This document shows positions 14,674 to 26,290 of a DNA stretch of 64,000 nucleotides, piece by piece. Each line of letters opens with the position of its first letter. The first letter of the stretch is position 1. A program made the translations under genes and the position numbers. Location of the stretch: contig NC_079207.1 of assembly GCF_026745355.1 (NCBI RefSeq), positions 36,962,593 to 37,026,592 of the forward strand, in the 5' to 3' direction. The stretch comes from Beta vulgaris subsp. vulgaris. Its lineage: Eukaryota; Streptophyta; Magnoliopsida; Caryophyllales; Amaranthaceae. A model generated the notes under the pieces. That model saw nothing but the letters and a program-made list of their open reading frames with translations. It ran no database searches and had not been told where the DNA came from.

Positions 14674-15269
14674 ATCCCTCCCTCTTAGAAAAGAACTTGC
14701 CCTCAAGTTCCATAGTCAAAACATGGAGATGTGTATGCATAGTTTTGAAAAATAATTCCACAATTGTTTTTGAATAAACTGAGAAACCAATGCTATAAAT
14801 ATTGCATGTTGGGCCCTATATATCATAATATATGAATTAAATGACCCAATCTCAAGGAAAAATTACAAATTTAACTAAGTTAAATTGTAATTGTATGATA
14901 ATCCATCTTACATTTTCAAAATTATTCCCCATAATCTTAAATGGATCAATTATATTTTTATTTTTTTTGAGGGAAAATGGATCAATTATATAATTTGACA
15001 TAATTATAAAGGTAATTATGATATCGTTATTGACTTTAGGCTTCACGTGTCTCACTTTAAATGACCAAATTACGATTAGCCAAACACAATCTCCGAATTC
15101 CATCTCAAATTAATCGTCTTGCTAAAACGACTTAATAATCTTCAATTGAGATTATTTCTCATCCAAAGCCTTCATTCAGAAAGCAAATCTCTTTTTTTTA
15201 AGACCTATTTTTAAATATCCTAAGTTTAATCATTAATCAAGGTGATTATTTCAATTTCGATTCAATCAC
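14674..15269. other. AT-rich non-coding sequence left of the rearranged chromovirus
   Basis: The first 60 bases may belong to the internal end of the LTR relic. The rest is AT-rich without coding signal. The segment up to about 15270 would be one side of the inversion breakpoint proposed for the chromovirus. Confidence 0.35.
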
Positions 15270-15289
15270 TAATTAAGGTGATTACTTTC

Positions 15290-16693
15290 ATCAATGTTCT
15301 TGAAGAACTACAATATTTACCTAGTTTTGTTGGCTTGACCTTGAAGTCGGGCTTGCTCCGGAAGAAAGGCAGAATAGTAGTGGGTCCTGATGAAGAATTG
15401 AGACTTAAACTCATCTCTTGGCACCAAGCCATTCAGGTAGAGATATAACTTTAAAAAGACTCAAAGTTGTCTTTTATTGAAAGGGTATGCACTTGGCAGT
15501 TAGGAATTTTATTAAAACTTGCCAAGTTTGTCGGACTTCAAAATATGATAATGCTGCCAATCCTGGTCTATTACAACCTTTGCCTATTCCTGAAGAAGTT
15601 TGGATTGATGTGAGCATGGATTTTATCACTGGGTTACCTAACTCTCATGGTAAAACAATGATATTTGTAGTAGTGGATAGGCTGAGTAAATATGCTCATT
15701 TTATAGCATCATCTCACCCTTTTACTGCCTTGCAAGTGGCTCAAGCTTATATGGATAACGTGTTCAAACTTCATGGGTGGCCAAGAAGTATTATCAGTGA
15801 TAGAGATCCTATTTTTCTAAGTTTTAGAAAGGGTTATTCTCTTTATATGGGACTAAATTCAATCTTTCTTCAGCATAACATCCTGAAACTGATGGACATC
15901 CTGAAACTGATGGACAGACTGAAGTAGTAAATAGGTGTCTTGAAACCTATTTAAGATGTATGAGTGGCGATTCCCCCAAGGACTGGAGTTTATGGTTGTC
16001 CTTAGCAGAATGGTGTACAACACCCACTTCCATTCAACTATTCAATTAACTCCATTTGAGGTGGTTTACAACCATCCCCCCCTCTTCATATGCCTTACTT
16101 AGCTGGAGAATCCAAGATTGAAACAGTTGATTGAAGTTTATTAAAAAGAGAGTTGATGATTAACACTCTTAAACATCATTTGACAAGAGCTCAAACAAGG
16201 ATGAAGAGCCAAGCTGACAAGCACAAATCTGATAGAGCATTTCAAGTTAGAGATTGGGTCTGGCTGAAACTCCAAGCATACATGCAACAAACTCTTCAGC
16301 ACAGATCTAATCAAAAGTTAGCTCCTAAAAACTATGGTCCTTTTCAAATCCTAGCCAAGATTGGAAAGGTTGCTTATAAATTGTGTTTACCTGAGGATGC
16401 TCAAATTCATGATACTTTCCATGTTTCTCAGTTGAAAAGATTTTATGGTACTTTGCCTACTGCTGCTCATATACCACCATGGTTCTAGGGGCAACCTGAT
16501 TATGTAGTTCTTATTCCTAAAGCTATTTTATATAGGAGATTTGTTCGAGAACAAAACCATGATGTTACTCAGTACCTAGTACAATGGGATGGCTTTGAAG
16601 CTCATGAAGCCTCATGGGAAAATACTGCAGATTTTGAAGCTAAGTATCCCACCTTTGTTGTTCTTCAAAAACTTGGGACAAGTCTTCTTTGAA
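15290..16693 (+). pseudogene. Chromovirus integrase with C-terminal chromodomain (3' half of pol)
   Basis: Integrase inserts the DNA copy, and the chromodomain guides it to modified chromatin. Visible in order: the linker LRKKGRIVVGPDEELRLK; the zinc-binding end TCQVCRTSKYDNAANPG; the catalytic core with VSMDFITGLPNSHG and IISDRDPIF; after frame changes near 15830-15930, the C-terminal region with DWVWLKLQAYMQQTL and HDTFHVSQLKRFYG; then a stop at 16486-16488. Beyond the stop the frame reads through a chromodomain (about 16530-16670) with YLVQWDGFEAHEASWEN. Stops at 15448, about 15925 and 16488 and a short duplication (CATCCTGAAACTGATGGACA twice near 15878-15917) inactivate it. Confidence 0.75.
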
Positions 16694-16704
16694 GGGGGAT
16701 AGTA
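16688..16704 (+). other. Polypurine tract of the chromovirus
   Basis: GAAGGGGGATAG lies immediately before the LTR that begins TGTTAGAG at 16705. This is where plus-strand DNA priming starts in LTR retrotransposons, and it fixes this LTR as the 3' LTR of the element. Confidence 0.7.
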
Positions 16705-17020
16705 TGTTAGAGAATATAATAACATATGGGATTAAGACCCATTTTTGGGCGGGAAAAGTTGTTGTAACTGCTCTAACAGAATTGATTAAACAGAATATGT
16801 TATTTTTCTACCTGTGTATTGAGTACAACTCAAGCTATAAATAACTGAGCTTTAGCTTGTAATAAACAAGAAATTGATCAATAACATTCTCTCTCTAAAA
16901 AATTTCTCTCTATCTTTATCTCTCTGATTTATGTCTCTTTCCTATCTCTTTTCTCTCTCTATTCATATTTCTATCTGTATTCTGCTACATTGAACTAGCA
17001 GGAGCTTTTGTCCTGCAACA
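16705..17020 (+). repeat. 3' LTR of the inverted chromovirus
   Basis: A 316-bp repeat with TG...CA ends (TGTTAGAG to TCCTGCAACA). Its partner is the inverted copy at 21027-21349. It contains a long CT-rich microsatellite-like part (TCTCTCT, about 16885-16960). Confidence 0.85.
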
Positions 17021-17857
17021 CATCTTTACAGTTTACGCACCAGAGTTGTTTTTTTGTTTAAGCACCATTTTTTAAGTCGAACTCTTTGAGGTAAGGAAAA
17101 CTAGTTCGTTACTAATGTCCTCAAAAACAAAACCTAACTAACCACTAACCTAAGTAAAGTGGTAAGTAAGGGTCAATCTTCCATAAGGATTAAGGAACAC
17201 TAATTTGTATTGATTAAACAATAAGATGGGCCAGAATCAAGTCGAAAATTGTCAATTGCCAACTAAGAACTACAAAACTAAGCTAAATGTCAAAGATAAC
17301 TAAAATTAGGAGATAGGATTAAACATCAACTAATCATGAAATAGGCATAAGAATATCAAAAATAGAGATAACGCATGAACACTACATGAATTAGCTATTG
17401 ACCAAACACGCAACTCCCATCCTACTCTCATAGGAGGAGAAATTCTCAAAGACATCAAATAAGGACTCTCGTCCATTACTAACATATCTCTATGGTATCC
17501 TATTTTTGATTTCTTAATTAACATTCTAAATCCCACAAAACTCTCTCATTGGTCTATGAGTTTTAGACAACTTTGAAGTCGCCACCCTATTAATACCATA
17601 ATATATAGGGACAAATTTATTTAATAAATTATTATAAAATCAATTTCAAGAAATATCATTTAAAACGATGATGACTTCATATGGATAAGGCTTTTTTGAA
17701 AAATTGGTCTTTCATACCATGAGATAGGGTTCGGGGTTTTGTTTAAGAGGTGCGAACGTTTGGAACTCGTCTCCTCTTCTGATCTAAAGAACGAGCTGTT
17801 ACTAAATGCGTTATTTTCCATTTCAAAGTAATCATCGCTATTAAAAAGAAAGAAAAT
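17021..17857. other. Flanking DNA carried along by the chromovirus inversion
   Basis: This stretch separates the two oppositely oriented halves of the chromovirus. On the inversion model it is the original left flank, now reversed. It is AT-rich. GTGGTAAGTAAGGGTCAATC (17159-17178) and GAAGTCGCCACC (17574-17585) recall words often seen in plant LTR elements, so it may itself be an old LTR relic. No gene is visible. Confidence 0.4.
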
Positions 17858-20800
17858 CACATATAATCCAAATGATAGCTCGTTTTAATAAGAGCATTCA
17901 AATCTGAAGAATTGACCGAAATAGCCATAAAAAGTAATTCTGAACCAGGCACCCTTGATAATGCATCAGCTGCTACATTATCCTGACCACTCCTATATTC
18001 AATGTCATAATCAAATCCCATAAGCTTTGATAGCCAAAATTGCTGAAACGGTGTAGAAACTTTCTGTTGAAGTAACCATTTCATGCTTTTTTGATCAGTC
18101 TTCACTAGGAAATGATTACTTGAAAGATATTGCTCCCATTTCTGAACAACAAAGACTATGGCTAACAATTCTTTTCATAAACAGACAACTTTTGCCATTT
18201 TGGGCCCAAAGTCCTGCTTATGTAAGCCAATGGATGTCCTTCCGGCATTAATACGTACGGCACCAATACCCATATTAGAAGCATCAGTTTCAACAATAAA
18301 TTTTTATTAAAGTTGGGTACTGCCAATAAAGGAGAAGAAATCAATGTAGTTTTTAGTTGATTAAAAGCAGCTGTGGCATTATCACTCCATATAAAAGCTC
18401 CTTTCTTCAATAAATCATTAAGAGGTCTGCATATTTGAGCATAATTCTTAACAAATTTCCTGTAATAGCCACATAAGCCTTAGAAACTTCTTAACTCCTT
18501 CAAAGAAACAGAAATAGGCCAGTGAGCTACAAGTTCAATCTTCTTTGGATCTATTTGTACTCCTTCAGCTGAGATAAGATGCCCCGGATATTCCACCTTC
18601 TTCATCCCAAAAGAGCACTTACTTACCTTAGCAAACATCTGGTGTTGAAGCATGAGTTCAAACACTTGAGCTAAGTGTTGCAGATGAGTAGCTTTGTCTT
18701 GACTATAGACTAGGATATCATCAAAAAAGACCAACACACATTTCTTTAATAAAGGCTTAAAAACTTAATTCATCCAGCCTTGAAAGGATGTAGGGGCATT
18801 AGTAAGGCTAAAAGGCATTACTAGAAACTCGAAGTCACCAGTGTGAGTTTTAAATGATGTTTCAAAAACATCATCAGGATGTAATCTTAATTGATGATAA
18901 CCATCCCCGAGGTCTAGCTTAGTAAAGATTGCAGCACCAGCCAACTCATCAATAAGCTCTTCTACAATAGGAATAGGGAACTTATCTTTGATGGTTCTTT
19001 TGTTAAGTTCTCTATAATCATTACAAAGCCTCCAAGTACCATCTTTCTTACCTACCAATACAACATGAGATGCAAAAGGGTTAGAACTGTTCTGGATAAT
19101 TCCCCTATATAGCATTTCTTGCACTAACTATTCTATAACATCTCTTTGCTTTAATGGATATATGTATGGTTTGGTGTTGACAGGTTCAACATCATGTTTC
19201 AATGGAATTTTGTGATAAAAAACTCCTCTATGGGGAGGTAATTCTGTCGGATCTTCATATATGCTACCAAACTTATGCTTCAAAGCTTTAAAACCTTCAT
19301 CATTCGTTCAAATTATCTTCCAGAACTACTGAATTTTCCTCTTCTGAGATATTAATTTCATTACACATAACTGTGCTGCATTATCAAGTATCTTGGTAGA
19401 GATATCTCTATCCAACACCTTCAACTTCTTTGGAGGAATACCCTTCAAAGTAAATTAAGTGTCATTTAGACTAAACTATATCAGTAATTGTTTAAAATCC
19501 CAAATAATCTATCCCAAAGTACATAACCACTGGATTCCTAATACCATGTCACAACTTCCCAAAGGTATAAGCATCACATTAGTAGAAAAAGTATGCATAT
19601 TCATCTCCCAAGTAAACTGCTGACAATTGTGATTACAAGGTAAATGATTACCATCTGCTACTACCACAACCTGAGGTTCAATAGTGTCTATAGAACAACC
19701 TAACTTTTTGGCTAAATACAAATCCAAAAAGTTGTGTGTGCTGCCAGAATCTACTAAAATATGTAGTGGTTAATCTCCATTTGCTAACCCAATAAGTCCC
19801 ATAGTATGGAAACTTCGTGGGTTGCCAGTCAAGGCATGAACAACTATGCAAGGCTCTCCAATATTATCTTCCATAGAATCTTCATTGTCTGACTCAGTAT
19901 AACCCTCAATTTCTACAGTAAATAATTGGGGTTCCTTGAATTTACATTTATTGTTTCTTGTATACTTCTTATCACAGTAATAACAAAGACCCTTTGCTAT
20001 TTTTTCAGCCCTAACATCAGCAAGAATGTATGGTTGATGTTTAGAGTCAGTTCTTGTAGTTGGTGTATAGTTTTGAATAGGTTTAATTAGAGGTGTAGGA
20101 AGTAAGGGAGGTTTATTTGTATTGGAGTTAAAGGATTGTGTCTGAGATGTTTGTGTTTGGTTGTGGTATTTATGGTATGGTCTATAAGAACTAGCTTGGT
20201 GTTGTTCTTCTTGCAACCTGGCATATTTCACTGCATCACATATGGAAGAAGGTTCAAAGGCTCTCACAAAAGGCTTAATGGTGGGTTTTAATCCTCTAAT
20301 GAAACTATGTAACATATACTCTTCAGATAATGCATGACCATTTTGAATCAAAATGACTCTCAATTACTCAATCTCGTCAATATAAATTTCCAAAGAATGA
20401 ACCTGTGACAAATTATTAAAATGTTCTACTGCCTTCATACCCTTTTCATCCATAAATCTTGCAGTCAAATCCAGAATAGAATCATCCCAATCAACAGGTT
20501 TTCTAACAGCCAAATAACTAGACACCCATGTTTCAAGTTTATCAGTCTATAAACTAGCTAAATCAACCTACATTCATCAACAATGTTGCACAAAGAAAAA
20601 TATCTACTACACTTCTTGATCCACATTCTAGGATTTTTGCCATCAAAGGAAGGAATCTGCAATAATTTAGGAGTCATACCTTGAGGTCTTCCCTCATGAT
20701 TACCTTGTTGACCTCCATTTTTGCCTTGTTGACCTCCATTACGACTTCCTCCCTGACTACCCTCTTGAGTATCCTTCATTTCTTTCAACATTTGCATCAT

Positions 20801-21026
20801 CACTTACATAGTGTTAGACTGTTCTTTCAATCTTCTTTCTAACATTCTAACTTGCTCCTCCACATCTGAGAACTTTTTAGAGACTGCTCTAGATATTGGG
20901 GCCAAAATTCTAGTTTTAGTAAAGATTTGAAAGAGAAATTTGTCTGGGTTATCAAACACCTTTGAGCTAAAGAACTCAACAATGCCGTCTGAATATGAGT
21001 GAGCAGTAGATTGGCTCTGATACTAA
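17858..21026 (-). pseudogene. Chromovirus gag, protease, reverse transcriptase and RNase H (5' two thirds)
   Basis: Read on the minus strand from 21026: Gag-like frames (about 20803-19770) with a knuckle beginning CYYCDKKYTRNNKCK; an aspartic protease region (about 19770-19509); RT (19124-18480) with [43 protein letters not shown] and the catalytic block VFFDDILVYSQD near 18735; RNase H with VVQKWEQYLSSNHF and QDNVAADALSRVPG, ending near 17868. The polyprotein is interrupted by stops and frame changes between the pieces (near 20540, 19740, 18760, 18480, 18160). It stops just where the integrase should follow. The integrase is on the opposite strand at 15290. Confidence 0.8.
21008..21026 (-). 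other. Primer binding site of the chromovirus
   Basis: Directly inside the minus-strand 5' LTR the element reads TTAGTATCAGAGCCAATC, close to the initiator-Met tRNA primer site (TGGTATCAGAGC). This identifies the LTR at 21027-21349 as the 5' LTR. Confidence 0.7.
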
Positions 21027-21349
21027 TGTTGCAGGACAAAAGCTCTTGCTAGTTCAATGTAGCAGATCATAGGTAGAAATATGAATATATATAGAGAGAG
21101 AGAAGAGATAGGAAAGAGACAGAAATCAGAGAGATAGAGATAGAGGGAAATGTTTTAGAGAGAGAATGTTATTGATCAATTTATTTTTTATTACAAGCTA
21201 AAGCTCAGCTACTTATAGCTTGAGTTGTACTGAATAGAAGGGTAGAAAAATAACAGAATTTTGTTTAATCAATTATGTTAGAACAATTACAATAATTTTT
21301 CCCCCCCAAAAATGGGTATTAATCCTTTATGTTATTCTATTCTCTAACA
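21027..21349 (-). repeat. 5' LTR of the chromovirus
   Basis: A 323-bp inverted copy of the LTR at 16705-17020. On the plus strand it starts TGTTGCAGGACAAAAGC and ends ATTCTCTAACA. The AG-rich stretch at 21095-21165 mirrors the CT-rich part of its partner. Confidence 0.85.
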
Positions 21350-22682
21350 AGACGTTTCTAATCAGTTGCTAACCTTAGCTCCAAAGTCGATAGTCTACAA
21401 CAGGGTAACCTTTTAATGGATCCACGTTGCCAGCTGTTAAAGAAAGCTAATATAGGATATTCATACTGGTTCCAACGGTCCCACCAAGTTTCCGTTTAAT
21501 AGGATGAAGCAAGCAACGCCAAAAGCGAAATACACTCTACATGATTAAGATTGATGATTTGAACTGGATTAATACACAAACAGGAATGTTAGACACTCTC
21601 CTAGGCTTCCATCAGGATCATTATAAATCAACTTCATATAGCTCTTTGATGGACTCAACCAACATGTGGACTTCTACAGGAGGACCCTCTTTGTTCCTAC
21701 TTGTTTCTTTTTTGTATGAATATCCTATCATGGAGGCCTGTTTAGCCTCGGACATTCACCTCCTTGATAGTATTCGCCCTCGTAAATCGAGACCCAATAT
21801 TTTCCATCTTTTTTTTTGTTTTTTGCTGATGATTCTCTTTTCTTTTTCAAAGTCTCTCGATAGTCTTGTGGTGTCATTTCAGGCCTCATATCCATATTAT
21901 GCACCATCTCCGGGTAAATTGTCAATCTACAAGAATCTTTTGTCAAATTTAGTGGGAACATTCCCCTTCCCCAACGAAATGAATACAAAACAATTATGCG
22001 TATGGGGGGCTAAAATGGCTATTGTGCGGTATTTGGGTGCTCCAATAGATATCCAGTGCACAAAAGGCACTCACTTCACTTTTTTGCTGGATAAAATATC
22101 AAACACGATCTCAAATGGAGTCATAAGATGATCTAACAAACTACCAAGATGATCATTGTAAATTCCATTTTAATAGCTTCCATCAACCACATCCTATTAG
22201 TATTTCACATCCCAACCTCCATAGCAAACACGATAGATGTGTTAATAGCACGAGTTTTTTGGGCCAATAACCCCTTCGCTGGTATAGCCTGGAGGAAGAA
22301 AAAGGTTCTTCATTTGCTTCGAGGTATGGGAGGCTTGGGAATTTGAAATGTCAGTACAAGCAATAATGCCCTCCTAATTTTGGCGCATATAAAGACACCT
22401 GAACTGCTTCTATCAAAAGTTTTCTCAACCACGAATTCCATACAAATATTAGTCAAGCTTTTGGCGTCGCCACGAACGGATGATATAAAGCTCAAATACA
22501 CTTTGAATGCCATCAAAGAGGAAGCCTCTAGCTTTAGTTGGTGCTGTGTCAGAAAGGTCAATCGGAATCAAGTCCAACAAGCCCACATATTGGCTCAAGA
22601 TTGTAAGCGAAATGTTTTCAATTTACCTAACTAGTTTGTATGTTGTTTTGATGTAAAAAAAAAAAAAAAAGAAAAAAAAAAG
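21350..22682 (+). mobile_element. LINE 3' fragment (reverse transcriptase remnant with A-tail)
   Basis: Two open frames (21541-22131, 22149-22346) show decayed L1-type RT features: a degraded LLMILFSFSKSL in place of the FADDSLFF box, VRYLGAPIDI (matching the YLG.P block) and INSILIASINHILLVFHIP (matching the LINSVLSS.P block). The piece ends at an A-rich tail (22655-22681). The 5' part is absent. The chromovirus lies immediately to the left, so it may have inserted into this LINE. Confidence 0.65.
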
Positions 22683-23332
22683 ACCAACAAAGGCGGGGAA
22701 CGACCATCCTAGGGGCTCAAAGGTCTGCTAAAACCTGAACACGAGCTGAAGCTGCAATGCGCGTGGAAAATTGGAAATGGCCAGGATTTGGTAACTTTTG
22801 AATATAAGTGGGTTAATTTTCCTGTCATAGTCTTCCGAGATAGCATCAACCTCCGCACAGTAGCTCTTACTAAAGTTGCCAACCTCATCCTTCCAGATCA
22901 ATAAGGTCGGAATGTACCTTTGATTAATAGGTTTTTCCGCTAAGACGGGTGCCTCACAGATACGGGATATTGAGTTACCAACTGGGAGGTATAGATTGCC
23001 TTTTATTGGCCTCTCACACCCTGCTGCAGTTTTGTCTAGCACCCAGAATTTCCTCATTGGTGTAAACACAAACATAAAGAAATCAAATTCATTGAAACGA
23101 CTTACTGGACTAGAATTAGCCAGAATAAGCTAATCAAATTGATGCCAAATGTACAATTGACAATGAACCCAAATAAAGGAATATAAAGCAAGATCATTAC
23201 TTGTCGAAGGTTAAGATTGTTTCAGAACCAAGATGAAGACGAGTGATGACTTTCTATGACAAATAACTTAACAACCAACGATAATGCTTAAACAATACAA
23301 TAGTCAAGTTCGTTCATATAAGAATTTAGTCA
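22683..23332. other. Intergenic / 3' region of the SR-type gene
   Basis: The part next to the following gene (about 23140-23332) is the likely 3' UTR of that minus-strand gene. A 115-residue open frame on the minus strand (23075-22728) has no features I recognise and no splice context, so I do not call it a gene. Confidence 0.4.
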
Positions 23333-24367
23333 TCAGACACAGTCGCCTGAGTCAGCACCACCTCCATTGATAACTTGGCCCTTCACCTCCTTGCCAACTT
23401 CTAGCTTTGTGCTGTAGCCATTGACATGGCCATTAATTTTGGCATCTCCATGCTGCGGAAGATATCCATTTGCTTCTGATGGTTGACTACCTGATGCAGC
23501 AAGTTCTATCTTGCAGCGATGGTTCGCATGCTTGCGATAGTGATCCTGGGAATGGTGGTGGTGGTCAACTTTAATTTGAATTCTTTGCTTGCCAGATCTG
23601 TCAGAATCATCAGAGGATTTTTCTAAAGATCGGCTTCTTCTATCATGTCTATGGCTATCAGAATCCAAAGAATCGGTGCTGTTCCGTCTTCTGTGTCGTT
23701 TATGGGACCTCCGATGAATTCTCCTTTCCAAAGATCTATCATCACTAGAAAAATCTGAGTCATTAGACCTGGATCTACGATGATGCTTCTGGTGCTTGGA
23801 ACGGCTTCTTCTCCGATCCTCCTCCTCAGAGTAATCAGAGGAATCAGTATCTTGCCTCTTGTGGCGTTTTTGGTGCCTTTTGTGAGATCGCCTTTCAGCA
23901 GCATCTTCACCAGAGGAGCCAGAACTGGAATCTTCAGTTCTTAAATGATGCCGAGCATGCTTTCTCTGAGATCGCTTCCTTCTCCTCTTGTCTTCTTCAA
24001 AGCTACTATCAAAATCATTACTGCTGTCAGTTGACTCTGATGAGGGTCTCTTTGACTTACGCCTGGACTTCTTCGCCTTCTCCTCCCCAGACTCAAAATG
24101 GGAATGCTTTCTATGCTTCTTCTGAAATCTTTTTCTTGACTTTCTGCCCTCATGACTGCCGTCGGACGCACTTCCACTATCAGAATCAGATATTTGTTTT
24201 CTTTTATTCTTTTTATCCAACTTTGCCGTCCTTTCTTTGGCTTCAGCATCAGCTTTTGCTTTTGCAGCAGCTTCTAATCTCTGCTCCCATTTCAGCGGGG
24301 CTTCTTTTCTCTCCATGACTCGCTTTTTCTTTTCTTCGACCAGCTGAATGAACTTCTTGGCATCCAT
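23333..24367 (-). CDS. Ser/Arg/Lys/His-rich nuclear protein of unknown function (SR-like, FAM133-like style)
   Basis: A single coding exon of 344 residues on the minus strand. The N-terminus (MDAKKFIQLVEEKKKRVMER, then KEAPLKWEQRLEAAAKAKAD) is an amphipathic, coiled-coil-like block that looks conserved rather than simple. Residues about 55-280 alternate KRK/RRR/HKRH clusters with SDSDS, SSGSSG and DSSDYSEE stretches: a highly charged, probably disordered domain with many candidate nuclear localisation signals and SR/SD phosphorylation sites. The C-terminus turns Gly/Asn-rich (NGHVNGYS, INGGGADSGDCV). Such composition is typical of splicing-associated nuclear-speckle proteins, but no RRM or other fold is visible. 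The start is the first ATG after a probable 3' splice site at 24393, and the frame is intact. Confidence 0.75.
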   Translation of the reverse strand: MDAKKFIQLVEEKKKRVMERKEAPLKWEQRLEAAAKAKADAEAKERTAKLDKKNKRKQISDSDSGSASDGSHEGRKSRKRFQKKHRKHSHFESGEEKAKKSRRKSKRPSSESTDSSNDFDSSFEEDKRRRKRSQRKHARHHLRTEDSSSGSSGEDAAERRSHKRHQKRHKRQDTDSSDYSEEEDRRRSRSKHQKHHRRSRSNDSDFSSDDRSLERRIHRRSHKRHRRRNSTDSLDSDSHRHDRRSRSLEKSSDDSDRSGKQRIQIKVDHHHHSQDHYRKHANHRCKIELAASGSQPSEANGYLPQHGDAKINGHVNGYSTKLEVGKEVKGQVINGGGADSGDCV

Positions 24368-26290
24368 TTGGACACAAAAACCAGCTCAAAACCTGCATTT
24401 TGGTATGAAGATGCAGGAAGTACATCTCACAAAGAGAAAAAATCATGTTAGTTCTTCTGTATACCCTCATGTCTGAAAAGATTCAGAACTAAATTGTTTC
24501 ACCAAGGCAAATAAACAGACAGAACAGCCACACAGGAATTGATCACCATAAAAGCTTTATAGGGAAGAAAATGATAATGAAAATGAAGCAAGAGAAATAG
24601 CAAGTGGACCTGATTCACAAACTTTCTTAGTAAATCATTAAATTTAATAACACCATGCAAATGCCTGAAGCATCTCTATACAGCTATCCAGGGTTTGAAT
24701 GTCATTGCAAAATGCTACTGTGCTTTCACACTACATCACGCCCCACAAGCATTAAAAACATTTGATTTGATCTTGATCACAGATATAGCATACTACACCT
24801 ATAAATTCTGGAGGAAGGCCATAATGTAGCAAAATCTACATAATTTCATAATTCTCTTCAGCAAACAAAAGTATCAAACAATGACAGACATTGATCTAGT
24901 TCACAATTCACCGTGGAGGCAAGAAGCGAAGCACTCAATGCTACCGTTTTCAAGAATAATTTCAGCAATTGTCTCACTCATGGATCTGAGAGAGGAACCA
25001 AACTTTAAAAAAGGCCTTTCTACTTGACAAAATCAATCGCTCAGACATCCAACTAGGACCTTCAACATATTGGTCACGGGAAAACTAAGTCCAACAATAA
25101 CAAGTACATAGATATTTAGCTGTTAACGAATCACATCACATCAAAGAGGTAATACAGAGATGAGGAAAAGAGAGAGAGCAACCAGCCCTTAAAAGTGGGA
25201 AGAGACTTTCATAAACTTATCACTAAGGCTCCGTTTGGTAGGGCGTAAAACATTTTCCCGGAAAACTGTTTTCCTCTATTTTCAGTTTTACATTGTTTGG
25301 TTGGCAAAAGAGTGTTAAATCATTTCCCCTTAGGGTAAAATTACTCTCCCAATGATGGAAACCATTTTCCTTTCAAAATGAACGGAAATCTATTTTCCTT
25401 ATCTCTCTTGTACACTCCTTTCACTTCCTCCTTACTTTCCCTTTCATTTTCCTTTCATTTCATCATTTTTCTTACATTGAACCAAACAACGAAAAACTAA
25501 TTTTGATATTGTGTTTTCCATTGTAAATTGTTTTCCATGCAAATCATTTTACACTAAAAATGTTTTACGCCCTACCAAACGGAGCCTAACTACTCTACAG
25601 ATCACTGAAACAATGAAGATTAATCCTCAAGAAATATTTTTTTGGACAATCAGAAGTCAGAACTCAGTAACACAACTCAACGGTAACCTACTGATTTTTT
25701 ACGGTAAAATTACGATTTCCCTAAATTTCCTTAATGTAGATTCAGATATCAGGAAAAAAAGAAGGAAACGATAAAGAAATTATACAGAATCAGCTAAATT
25801 GAATTCTTAACTCAGCATCATGATTCATAAAGCAAAAAACCAGCAAATAATTGCATAAGTAGTATAAAAAAAGAGGCATAAAAATGAAATCTATGCAAAC
25901 GTTATTCTTACCTTGTGCAAGAAGGAGGTTGATGAAGCAGGTCCTAGATAGATACTGACCAAAATCCAAAAATGATATGGAGGAAAACCTAAACAACAAA
26001 GTCGAAAAGCTTTATGAAAAAGATGGAAACTGGAATTTAAAAACCTAATCGCGAAAAAAGTTGGTGAAATCAGCAATAACAAACTCTAAAATTATAACTT
26101 CAATTATTGACGAATTAGTACCTGTAAGATGGAGCAAACGAGTGGGCGAAGAGGTAAGAGATGCGAGAAAAAAGAGCAGATCTGAAAGAAGGAGTCCACC
26201 TTGACGACCTTTCTCTTTTGGCGTAAGTGTGACTGCCTTGATGAGGCGGGAGGAGAGACTAGAGTCTAGAGAGAGGAAGTGTTTCCAGAA
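24368..26290 (-). promoter_or_regulatory. Untranslated 5' exons and leader introns of the SR-like gene
   Basis: On the minus strand a likely first exon ends with CATCTTACAG at 26122, followed by donor GTACTAA. A small exon (about 25954-25912) lies between the acceptor TTTTGGTCAG and the donor GTAAGAATAA. The coding exon follows the acceptor AAAATGCAG, starting at 24392. All are GT-AG, and no ATG-led long frame occurs upstream. The 1.5-kb second intron contains a MITE (25227-25586). The transcription start is not determinable, but the AG/CT-rich sequence around 26230-26290 is a plausible leader. Confidence 0.5.
25227..25586. mobile_element. Tourist-like (PIF/Harbinger) MITE
   Basis: A 360-bp element with at least 30 bases of perfect terminal inverted repeat, starting GGCTCCGTTTGGTAGGGCGT at each end. 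The flanking trinucleotide is TAA on both sides (25224-25226 and 25587-25589), the target duplication of PIF/Harbinger elements. The interior is AT-rich with repeated TTTTCC words and has no coding capacity. It lies inside a leader intron of the SR-like gene. The long identical ends suggest a fairly recent insertion. Confidence 0.85.

Larger units (their letters stand above)
15270..21349. mobile_element. Ty3/gypsy chromovirus split by an internal inversion
   Basis: The plus-strand part (15270-17020) holds integrase, chromodomain, polypurine tract and one LTR. The minus-strand part (21349 down to about 17858) holds the other LTR, primer binding site, gag, protease, RT and RNase H. The two sets of domains are complementary, with no duplicated domain, and the two LTRs are the same family in opposite orientation. 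The base pairs outside the LTRs, in element orientation, are CGTCT (complement of 21350-21354) and CATCT (17021-17025), matching 4 of 5 as an aged target duplication would. A single element whose 3' half plus about 840 bases of flank flipped explains the layout. The chromodomain places it among Tekay/Del-type chromoviruses. Confidence 0.75.

Noticed and set aside
15270..21349. Two independent chromovirus fragments in opposite orientation
   Set aside because: Domain sets are complementary without overlap and the outer 5-mers nearly match, so a single inverted element is simpler; not fully excluded.
22728..23075. 115-residue minus-strand open frame beside the LINE tail
   Set aside because: No family resemblance and no upstream promoter or splice signals; a chance frame cannot be excluded.
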